Assembly (NCBI GenBank): GCA_900763675.1
Contig: CAAFLE010000089.1
Coordinates: 1-30,770 of the forward strand
DNA length: 30,770 nt
Source: an uncultured Oscillospiraceae bacterium
GTDB lineage: Bacteria > Bacillota > Clostridia > Oscillospirales > Oscillospiraceae
Direction of reading: 5' to 3'
Part shown: in pieces, positions 7,973-15,979 of the stretch
Position numbering within the stretch: the first letter of the stretch is position 1
Layout: each line of letters begins with the position of its first letter
The notes under the pieces: model-generated
Database searches by the model: none
What the model was told of the DNA's origin: nothing
The model's input: only the letters and a program-made list of their open reading frames with translations
Position numbers and translations under genes: made by a program

Positions 7973-9076
7973 ATTCAGGACCTGACACAGAAAAGAGAAC
8001 GGGCGGTTCTCGCCGGGCTTTCCGCCGCGAGCATGACCGCCGACGAGCGCTCCACCGAAATGTCGATGGAGGAGCTTGCCGCGCTCGTAGATACCGCGGG
8101 CGCAGACACCGTCGCCATGGTATTGCAGACGCGCCAGTCGCCCGACCCGCGGTGCTTTCTCGGCGCGGGCAAGCTGCTGGAGATCAAGGAGATCGTCGTA
8201 AACAACGAGTGCGACCTCGTCGTGATCGACAACGAGCTTTCGCCCTCGCAGGCGCGGGCGATGGAGGAGGAGCTGGGCGTCCGCGTTGTGGACCGGAGCG
8301 GACTCATTCTCGACATCTTCGCCCAGCGGGCAAGAACGAAAGAGGGCCGCTTGCAGGTGCAGCTCGCGCAGTATGAATATCTGCTGCCGCGGCTGACCGG
8401 TATGTGGACGCATCTCAAGCGGCAGGCGGGGACGAGCGCCCCCATCGGCACGCGAGGCCCCGGCGAAACGCAGCTGGAGACCGACCGCCGCCACATCCGC
8501 CGCATTATCCAGAATCTCCAGAGCGATCTGGAGCAGGTGCGCCGCGTCCGCTCGACGCAGCGCCACCGCCGCGAAAAGAATGCCATGCCGATGGTTGCGC
8601 TCGTGGGGTACACGAACGCGGGAAAATCGACCGTACTCAACCGGCTGACGCGCTCGGACATCCCGGCGAACAACCGGCTGTTCGACACGCTCGACACAAC
8701 GACGCGCCGCCTGTGGATGCCGGAGCTGCAGCGGGAGATCCTGCTTTCGGACACCGTCGGCTTCATCCGCAAGCTGCCGACGAACCTTATCGAAGCGTTC
8801 AAGGCGACGCTGGAGGAATTGCAGTATGCCGATCTGCTGCTGCACGTGATCGACGTTTCCGCGCCCGACTGGGAGGAGCAGGCGGCGGTCACCGACGCGC
8901 TCATCCGCGAGCTGGGGGCGTCCGCCACGCCGGTGCTGCGCGTTTATAACAAGTGCGACGCCGTGCCGGCGCTCACGGAGCTGCCGCATACGCGGGACGG
9001 CGTGTGCATTTCGGCGCGGACCGGCGAGGGCGTGGACACGCTGCTCGCACGCATTACGGAGGAGCTGAAGCGATGA
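7973..9076 (+). CDS. hflX: GTPase HflX (ribosome-associated), apparent ATT start
   Basis: HflX is a GTPase that splits stalled or hibernating ribosomes. The protein has the HflX N-terminal domain, a Gly-rich linker (RGPGETQLETDRR) and a G domain with G1 GYTNAGKST (about residues 211-220), G3 DTVGF and G4 NKCD. The first conventional in-frame ATG (8033) leaves no ribosome binding site and cuts off the conserved KRERAVLAGL segment that opens HflX proteins. The frame stays open upstream, and an ATT at 7973 lies 7 nt after a perfect GGGAGGG (7959-7965), so I place the start there (367 residues). No ATG, GTG or TTG lies in frame between. The stop overlaps the next ATG. Confidence 0.88.
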   Translation: MQDLTQKRERAVLAGLSAASMTADERSTEMSMEELAALVDTAGADTVAMVLQTRQSPDPRCFLGAGKLLEIKEIVVNNECDLVVIDNELSPSQARAMEEELGVRVVDRSGLILDIFAQRARTKEGRLQVQLAQYEYLLPRLTGMWTHLKRQAGTSAPIGTRGPGETQLETDRRHIRRIIQNLQSDLEQVRRVRSTQRHRREKNAMPMVALVGYTNAGKSTVLNRLTRSDIPANNRLFDTLDTTTRRLWMPELQREILLSDTVGFIRKLPTNLIEAFKATLEELQYADLLLHVIDVSAPDWEEQAAVTDALIRELGASATPVLRVYNKCDAVPALTELPHTRDGVCISARTGEGVDTLLARITEELKR

Positions 9077-9702
9077 CGCCGTACCGTACCGCCGCCGGAT
9101 ACGGCGAAGCGGAATATGAGGACAAGCACAGCCGCTTTATCGGTCACATCCTGCCCGTGGAGAGCGAGCGCGATGCAAAAGCCTTCATCGACGAAATGCG
9201 CCGGAAGTATGCCGACGCAACGCACAACGTTTTCGCCTACGTCCTGCGCGAGGGAAACATCCTCCGCTGGTCGGACGACGGCGAGCCGGGCGGCACGTCC
9301 GGGCAGCCGACGCTCGCGGTATTGCAGGGCGCGGGGCTGACGGACGTCTGCTGCGTTACGACGCGGTACTTCGGCGGCATCCTGCTCGGCTCCGGCGGGC
9401 TGGTGCGGGCGTACTCCGCCGCGGCGAGAGCGGCGCTCCGCGAAGCGGGCACCGCCGTGATGCGCCCGTGGCGGCGCGGGAGCTTTGCCTGCTCCTATGC
9501 CCGGTACGAGCGGCTGCGCCGCCTGCTGGAGGAGCGCGGCGCACGCATTGAGGAAACGCTCTTCACAGCCGAGGTCGAGATCGTCTTTTCCGCGCCCGAG
9601 ATGCAGAGCGAGAGCTTTGTGACGCTTCTGCGAGACGCCACCGCCGGCGAGGCGGAGGTGCGGCTCGGCGAGAGCGTGTTCCGCCCCGAAACGGAAAATT
9701 AA
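9073..9702 (+). CDS. YigZ/IMPACT family protein (UPF0029)
   Basis: Conserved cytoplasmic protein of the YigZ/IMPACT family (209 residues, usual length), thought from family work to bind nucleic acid or ribosomes; its precise bacterial role is not settled. The N-terminal domain carries SDDGEPGGTSGQP (about residues 66-78) and RYFGGILLGSGGLVRAY (about 97-113), the family hallmarks. A smaller C-terminal ferredoxin-like domain (DUF1949-type) follows. I chose the ATG at 9073, which overlaps the hflX stop (ATGA) and gives a normal N terminus; an upstream in-frame start would lie inside hflX. It is the last gene of the operon that begins at 5390. Confidence 0.9.
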   Translation: MTPYRTAAGYGEAEYEDKHSRFIGHILPVESERDAKAFIDEMRRKYADATHNVFAYVLREGNILRWSDDGEPGGTSGQPTLAVLQGAGLTDVCCVTTRYFGGILLGSGGLVRAYSAAARAALREAGTAVMRPWRRGSFACSYARYERLRRLLEERGARIEETLFTAEVEIVFSAPEMQSESFVTLLRDATAGEAEVRLGESVFRPETEN

Positions 9703-9751
9703 AAATTTTTTCTCCGAAAAGCAGGGGAAATCACGGGCAATGTCGTATATA

Positions 9752-9778
9752 AGTAATGCAGAGGTTTTCTGCATTACT
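9752..9778. repeat. Perfect 11-bp hairpin flanking the MITE-like element (left)
   Basis: AGTAATGCAGA at 9752-9762 and its exact reverse complement at 9768-9778 enclose a 5-nt loop. The same arm sequence recurs on the other side of the MITE-like element at 9921-9931. Confidence 0.7.
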
Positions 9779-9782
9779 GAAA

Positions 9783-9909
9783 GGCTCCCTTGTGTAAAGG
9801 GAGCTGGCAGCCGCAAGGCTGACTGAGGGATTGTCCTTTCCCGCTCGGGAGTTGACAACCCCTCCGTCAAAAACTTCGTTTTTGCCACCTCCCCTTACAC
9901 AGGGGAGGC
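9783..9909. mobile_element. MITE-like palindromic intergenic element (~127 bp)
   Basis: A non-coding element bounded by imperfect inverted repeats of about 27 bp: the left end starts GGCTCCCTTGTGTAAAGGGA and the right end (reverse complement of 9883-9909) starts GCCTCCCCTGTGTAAGGGGA. The interior holds further short palindromes (GCAGCCGCAAGGCTG; AAAAACTTCGTTTTT). From memory, closely similar intergenic repeats are common in Oscillospiraceae/Faecalibacterium-type genomes; I cannot verify that here. It encodes no protein and would need a transposase in trans. Confidence 0.65.
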
Positions 9910-9920
9910 ATGGTTTGAAA

Positions 9921-9953
9921 AGTAATGCAGAGCATATCTGTATTACTTTTTTT
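9921..9953 (+). terminator. Hairpin with T-run (right flank of MITE-like element)
   Basis: AGTAATGCAGA at 9921-9931 pairs with TCTGTATTACT at 9937-9947 (one G-T pair) and runs into a tract of seven T. It can work as an intrinsic terminator for transcription coming from the yigZ side, just ahead of the ribosome binding site of the next gene. Its arm is a copy of the left-flank hairpin arm. Confidence 0.6.
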
Positions 9954-9973
9954 GTTTTAAGGAGGCGGAGCGC

Positions 9974-10978
9974 ATGACCTGTCCGCGGCAGGAACGCGAG
10001 GAGCTGGAGAAAATTCTGGTAGGAGACTACGGCGTGCGTGCCGCCGATTCCCACGGACGCCGCCGGTTCGAGGAGGAGGACCCCGTGCGCACGTGCTTCC
10101 AGCGCGACGCCGACCGCATCACGCACTCGAAGTCGTTCCGCCGTCTCAAGCACAAAACGCAGGTCTTTCTCCAGCCGGAGGGCGACCATTACCGCACACG
10201 GCTCACCCACACGCTCGAGGTGACGCGCCTTGCCCGCACCGTCGGACGGGCGCTGCGGCTCAACGAGGATCTGTGCGAGGCGATCGCGCTCGGTCACGAT
10301 CTCGGACATACGCCGTTCGGTCACGCCGGGGAGCGGGCACTCAACGAAATTTACGGTCCCGGCTTCCGCCACTATGAGCAGTCGCTGCGCGTCGTGGACG
10401 GCATCGAGAAGGACGGCAAAGGTCTCAATCTCTGCCAGGAGACGCGCATCGGCATTCTTGCCCACACGAACGGTCATCCGGAGGAGAGCCGCGAGGCGGT
10501 CGTCGTGCGGCTGTGCGACCATGTGGCGTACCTGAACCACGATCTGGACGACGCCATCCGCGCCGGGATCGTTGCGGAGAGCGAGCTGCCGGAGATCATC
10601 GTCTCCCGTCTCGGCACGCGCAACAGCCGCCGCATCAATTCGCTTGTCGATAACATCATCGAGACGAGCCGCACCGGTCCGGTCGGCATTTCGGAGGATA
10701 TGCGCGAGGTCTGGGACGTGTTCCACGAATTTCTCTATGAGCGCGTGTACCGCAACCCCGTCGCCAAGGGCGAGGAATCCAAGGTCGAGAACATTCTGCG
10801 CGGCATCTGGGAGCATTACTGCCGGTATCCGGACAAGCTGCCGGACGATTACCGCGCCATCATGGAGCGCGACGGGCTGGAACGCGCCGTGACGGACTAC
10901 GTTTCCGGCATGACGGACGATTACGCAATCTATCAGTACGGACAGATCTTCATCCCCATGGCGTGGAGTGTGAAATAA
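9974..10978 (+). CDS. dGTPase-like HD-domain triphosphohydrolase
   Basis: Member of the deoxyguanosinetriphosphate triphosphohydrolase family, which cleaves dNTPs to nucleoside plus triphosphate. The 334-residue protein matches the shorter Gram-positive type. The HD-domain metal ligands are visible in RLTHTLEV (about residues 76-83), HDLGHTPFGHAGE (about 108-120) and the later HVAYLNHDLDDAIRAG. It also has the N-terminal ITHSKSFRRLKHKTQVF segment typical of the family. The ATG follows AAGGAGG (9959-9965) at a good spacing. It is followed closely by dnaG, an arrangement also seen in other Clostridia. Substrate preference among dNTPs is not readable. Confidence 0.9.
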   Translation: MTCPRQEREELEKILVGDYGVRAADSHGRRRFEEEDPVRTCFQRDADRITHSKSFRRLKHKTQVFLQPEGDHYRTRLTHTLEVTRLARTVGRALRLNEDLCEAIALGHDLGHTPFGHAGERALNEIYGPGFRHYEQSLRVVDGIEKDGKGLNLCQETRIGILAHTNGHPEESREAVVVRLCDHVAYLNHDLDDAIRAGIVAESELPEIIVSRLGTRNSRRINSLVDNIIETSRTGPVGISEDMREVWDVFHEFLYERVYRNPVAKGEESKVENILRGIWEHYCRYPDKLPDDYRAIMERDGLERAVTDYVSGMTDDYAIYQYGQIFIPMAWSVK

Positions 10979-11018
10979 AGCGCGGCATTTCGCATTTTGA
11001 AAGGAGGCGTACCGGCGC

Positions 11019-12752
11019 ATGGCATTTCCCGAACGGTTTCTCGACGAGCTGACCGAGCGCAACGACATTGTGGACGTGGTAAGCCAGTACGTCCGTCTGA
11101 CGAAAAAGAGCGGGGCGAACCTGTTTGGTCTCTGCCCGTTCCACAGCGAGAAAACGCCCTCGTTCTCCGTCGCGCCCGACAAGCAGATCTACCACTGCTT
11201 CGGCTGCGGCAAGGGCGGCGGGGTCATCAACTTCATCATGGAGATCGAAAATCTCTCGTTCCCGGACGCGGTGGCGTTTCTGGCGCGGCGGGCAAATATG
11301 CCCCTGCCGGAGGAAGCGCAGGGCGAGGACACGTCCCGCCGGGCGCGGCTTCTGGAGCTGAACCGCGACGCGGCGCGGTTTTTCCATGAGCAGCTCAAAT
11401 CGCCGCAGGGCGCTCCGGCGCAGGACTATGTCCGAAGGCGCGGCATCTCCCCGGCGATGGTCACGCGCTTCGGGCTGGGCTTTGCGCCCGATTCGTGGGA
11501 ATCGCTCACGAACGCGATGCGGAAAAAGGGCTATAGTGAGCAAGAGCTTTTCGAGGCGGGGCTTGTCAAGCACGGCAAGTCCGGCGGCGTATACGACGCC
11601 TTCCGCAACCGGCTCATGTTCCCGGTCATCGACGTGCGCGGCAGCGTGATCGGCTTTTCCGGGCGCATTCTCGGCGACGGCGAGCCGAAGTACTTAAACA
11701 GTCCCGAAACGCCCGTTTTCAGCAAAAGCCATAATCTTTTCGGTTTGAATCTGGCTAAAAAGTCAAAAAACGGGTATATCATTCTCGTAGAAGGCAACAT
11801 TGACGTCGTTTCGCTCCACCAGGCGGGGTTTGACGGGGCGGTCGCCTCGCTCGGCACGTCGCTCACGGGCGAGCAGGCGCGGCTCATCTCGCGCTACACG
11901 AACGAGGTCATCCTCTGCTACGACAGCGACGAGGCGGGCAAAAAAGCCGCGTCCCGCGGCATCGGCATTCTGGAAAAGCTCGATCTCAAGGTGCGCGTTT
12001 TGCAGGTGCCGGGCGCGAAGGACCCGGACGAGTTCATCAAAAAGAACGGCGCGGACGCCTTCCGCAATCTCATTGACGCGAGCGCGGGGCAGATCGAATA
12101 CCGTCTCCGCGCCGTGGAGGATAAAAACCCGCCGACGACCGACGAGGGGCGCGTGGACTATCTCAAGAGCGCGGCGTCGCTTTTAGCGTCGCTGCCCGGC
12201 GCGGTCGAGCGCGAGGTATACGCCGCCCGCGTCGCGGAAAAGGCGGGCGTATCCCGCGAGGCGGTTTTGCAGGAAGCCGAACGGCTGCGCCGCCGGCGCA
12301 TTGCCGAGGCGAAAAAGCGCGAGATGCGCGACGCGAGACCCGTGCAGACCGCGCAGCCGGCGCAGCGTGCCATCCGGTATGACGACCCCCGCTCGGCACG
12401 TGCCGAGGAGGGACTGATCCGCATTCTGTACCTTGACCCCGGCGCGGCGAAAGGGAAGGACCTGCCGCCGCCGGAGAGCTTTTCCTCGCCGCTGCTGGCG
12501 CGGCTCTACCGGGAGCTTCTGCGCCGCGTGCAGACCGGCGAGACGATCTCCATGGCGGTGCTTGCCGGGCAGTTCACCGGCGACGAGATGAGCCATTTCA
12601 CCGCGGTTCTCGGCGCACCGGAGGATCTTGCCCACGCGGATAAGGCGATCTCCGATTACATAGCCGTCATTACCGGCCGCACGGAGGACGAGGGCGACGA
12701 CCTTCGCGCTCTGGCGGAAAAATACAGAAAGACAAAAAGTTTTGGAGGATAA
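11019..12752 (+). CDS. dnaG: DNA primase DnaG
   Basis: Makes RNA primers at the replication fork. The 577-residue protein has the N-terminal CHC2 zinc-binding domain (Cys39, His42, Cys60, Cys63; CPFHSEKTPSF and CFGCGKGG). The catalytic core follows, with the TOPRIM fold from about residue 252 (LVEGNIDVVSLHQAG, then CYDSDEAGKKA near 301, the metal-binding acidic cluster). A shorter C-terminal helicase-interaction region closes it. The start follows AAGGAGG at 11000-11006. It sits 3 nt upstream of the primary sigma factor, the conserved dnaG-rpoD pairing of the macromolecular synthesis operon. Confidence 0.96.
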   Translation: MAFPERFLDELTERNDIVDVVSQYVRLTKKSGANLFGLCPFHSEKTPSFSVAPDKQIYHCFGCGKGGGVINFIMEIENLSFPDAVAFLARRANMPLPEEAQGEDTSRRARLLELNRDAARFFHEQLKSPQGAPAQDYVRRRGISPAMVTRFGLGFAPDSWESLTNAMRKKGYSEQELFEAGLVKHGKSGGVYDAFRNRLMFPVIDVRGSVIGFSGRILGDGEPKYLNSPETPVFSKSHNLFGLNLAKKSKNGYIILVEGNIDVVSLHQAGFDGAVASLGTSLTGEQARLISRYTNEVILCYDSDEAGKKAASRGIGILEKLDLKVRVLQVPGAKDPDEFIKKNGADAFRNLIDASAGQIEYRLRAVEDKNPPTTDEGRVDYLKSAASLLASLPGAVEREVYAARVAEKAGVSREAVLQEAERLRRRRIAEAKKREMRDARPVQTAQPAQRAIRYDDPRSARAEEGLIRILYLDPGAAKGKDLPPPESFSSPLLARLYRELLRRVQTGETISMAVLAGQFTGDEMSHFTAVLGAPEDLAHADKAISDYIAVITGRTEDEGDDLRALAEKYRKTKSFGG

Positions 12753-12755
12753 ACG

Positions 12756-14081
<1,326 letters not shown>

Positions 14082-14100
14082 AACAAAGGAGAGTGCGATC

Positions 14101-14577
14101 ATGTTTCGACCCGTGCGGAAAAAGAAAAACGCCATCAGCGACGAGGCGGCAAAGCGTCTCCTCCATACGGAGCGGCGCGGCGTTCTCGCCGTGAACGGCG
14201 ACGACGGCTACCCCTACGCCATCCCCATCAACTTCTTTTACGACGAGCCGGCGGGCAAGATCTACTTCCACGGCGCACACGCCGGGCATAAGGTCGATGC
14301 GCTCCGTGCGTGCGACAAGATCTGCTTCACCGTTTACGGCAACGAGACCGTCAAGGACGAGGCGTGGGCTCCGTATATGCAGAGCGCCGTCGTGTTCGGG
14401 CGGTGCCATATGCGCGAATACAGCCCCGAATCCATGGAGAAGATCAAGCGCTTTGCCATGAAGTACTATCCCGAGGAGAGTATGGTCGATCAGGAGATCG
14501 CCGACACCGGCAGAGCCGTGCAGCTCTACGAGATCGACATTGAGTACATCACCGGCAAGGAAGTACAGGAACGCTGA
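14101..14577 (+). CDS. Pyridoxamine 5'-phosphate oxidase-like flavoprotein (NimA-like)
   Basis: Small split-barrel FMN-binding protein (158 residues) of the family that includes nitroimidazole-resistance protein NimA and related flavin reductases. Recognisable features are RRGVLAVNGDDGYPYAIPINF near the N terminus (residues about 22-42), YFHGAHAGHKVDALRACDKICFTV in the middle, and a C-terminal YEIDIEYITGKE. These are positions that bind FMN phosphate and form the dimer interface in the family. It starts 19 nt after rpoD with an AAAGGAG ribosome binding site. Its natural substrate is unknown; resistance to nitroimidazoles should not be assumed. Confidence 0.85.
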   Translation: MFRPVRKKKNAISDEAAKRLLHTERRGVLAVNGDDGYPYAIPINFFYDEPAGKIYFHGAHAGHKVDALRACDKICFTVYGNETVKDEAWAPYMQSAVVFGRCHMREYSPESMEKIKRFAMKYYPEESMVDQEIADTGRAVQLYEIDIEYITGKEVQER

Positions 14578-14594
14578 CATATTGCAGACGAAAA

Positions 14595-14625
14595 AGTCCC
14601 CGCGGCTGGCCGCGGGGACTTTTTC
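14595..14625 (+). terminator. Rho-independent terminator ending the dnaG-rpoD unit
   Basis: Perfect 11-bp GC-rich stem (14595-14605 with 14610-14620), a 4-nt loop and a T run. Five A precede the stem, so it could act in both directions. Confidence 0.92.
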
Positions 14626-14707
14626 TTAACGCGATCTTTATGCCAATCCGCCGAGGAACCATGGTAGAATAAAATGCTAAAATATGCCGGACGGAGGGGA
14701 AACGCCG

Positions 14708-15919
14708 ATGAATGCAGAGCGCGGAAAGAAATTCAACGAATTTCGCCAGCGTCTATTTAAAATGGTATCCGTGGGCGTGGTGGATGATCCGGTCAACCAG
14801 GGGTACGACATTATCAGCACGCTGATGCTGATCGTCAATCTCATCGGGGCGTTTGCCAACACGTTCGACAGCGTGCGTCTGACCTACGGTCCGCTGCTTG
14901 ATCTTGTGGAGGAGATCACGGTCGCCTTTTTCGCGCTGGACTATGTTCTCCGGCTGCTGACGGCAAAATGCCTGTACCCGCAGCTCACCGAGGGCCGGGC
15001 GCTCGCCAAATATGTTCTGTCGCCCGGCGGCATCATTGATATTCTCTCGTTCCTGCCGTTCTACCTGCCGGTGTTCTTCCCGTCCGGAGCGGCGGCGTTC
15101 CGGCTGTTCCGCGTGGCGCGGATCTTCCGGCTGTTCCGCATCAATGCGTATTACGATTCGCTCAACGTCATCACCGAGGTCATCGTCGGCAAAAAACAGC
15201 AGCTGCTCTCGTCGGTGTTCATCATCCTCGTGCTGATGCTCGGTTCGAGCCTTTGTATGTACTCGCTCGAACACGACGCGCAGCCGGAGGTGTTCAAAAA
15301 CGCTTTCTCCGGCGTGTGGTGGTCGGTGTCCACGCTGCTCACCATCGGCTACGGCGACATCTACCCCGTCACGCCCGCCGGGAAAGCGATGGGCATTTTC
15401 ATCACGTTTCTCGGCGTCGGCATGGTGGCGATCCCCACCGGTATCATTTCCGCGGGCTTCGTCGAGCAGTATACGCGGCTCAAGCGGATCGGCGACTATG
15501 CCGAGGAAGAGGAGCTGCACTTCATCAAAACCGAGCTGCACCGCGGCGATCTCTGGGTGGGAAAAACGGTGCGCGAGCTGCATCTGCCGCAGGGCATGAT
15601 CCTTGCGGTCATCCAGCGCGGCGGCGATACGATCATCCCCCGCGGCGACGTGGCGCTGCGGGCCGGGGACAAGCTCGTCATCGGCGCGGAGCATATGAAG
15701 GGCGACAAGCCGGTCAATCTGCGCGAGATCACGCTGCGGAAAAACCACGACTGGAACGGCGTCGCCATCAAGGACATCGACATTTCCCGCCAGTCGTTCA
15801 TCGTTATGGTGCGGCGCGGCAAAAAGCTGCTCGTACCTTACGGCAAGCTTGTCCTTGCCGAGGGCGACACCGTCATCCTCTACAGCAAGGAACCGCCAAA
15901 ACCGACCATTACCTTTTAA
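14708..15919 (+). CDS. Six-TM voltage-gated-type potassium channel with two TrkA-C domains
   Basis: K+ channel of the inner membrane. The protein (403 residues from this start) has S1-S6-like segments. S4 (FRLFRVARIFRLFR) has Arg at every third position, as in voltage sensors, and the pore carries the selectivity filter TIGYGD (about residues 211-216). Two TrkA_C/RCK_C-like domains make up the C terminus (about 270-330 and 340-400). I see no NAD-binding RCK_N domain between pore and TrkA_C. The ATG at 14708 is favoured by CGGAGGGG 8 nt upstream; the in-frame ATG at 14684 has none. An extended -10-like TGGTAGAAT lies at 14662-14670. It is a single-gene unit between two terminators. Confidence 0.9.
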   Translation: MNAERGKKFNEFRQRLFKMVSVGVVDDPVNQGYDIISTLMLIVNLIGAFANTFDSVRLTYGPLLDLVEEITVAFFALDYVLRLLTAKCLYPQLTEGRALAKYVLSPGGIIDILSFLPFYLPVFFPSGAAAFRLFRVARIFRLFRINAYYDSLNVITEVIVGKKQQLLSSVFIILVLMLGSSLCMYSLEHDAQPEVFKNAFSGVWWSVSTLLTIGYGDIYPVTPAGKAMGIFITFLGVGMVAIPTGIISAGFVEQYTRLKRIGDYAEEEELHFIKTELHRGDLWVGKTVRELHLPQGMILAVIQRGGDTIIPRGDVALRAGDKLVIGAEHMKGDKPVNLREITLRKNHDWNGVAIKDIDISRQSFIVMVRRGKKLLVPYGKLVLAEGDTVILYSKEPPKPTITF

Positions 15920-15930
15920 CTCATACAGCA

Positions 15931-15970
15931 CGACCCCCTATGCGCTTTGCATAGGGGGTCGATGGTTTTT
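15931..15970 (+). terminator. Rho-independent terminator of the K+ channel gene
   Basis: Perfect 13-bp stem CGACCCCCTATGC (15931-15943) with its complement at 15949-15961, a 5-nt loop, then TTTTT at 15966-15970. It separates the channel gene from the converging minus-strand gene. Confidence 0.88.
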
Positions 15971-15979
15971 GTGTGCCGG

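Noticed and set aside
14101..14577. Annotating the PNPOx-like protein as a nitroimidazole resistance gene
   Set aside because: Similarity is at family level only; many such flavoproteins have no role in drug resistance.
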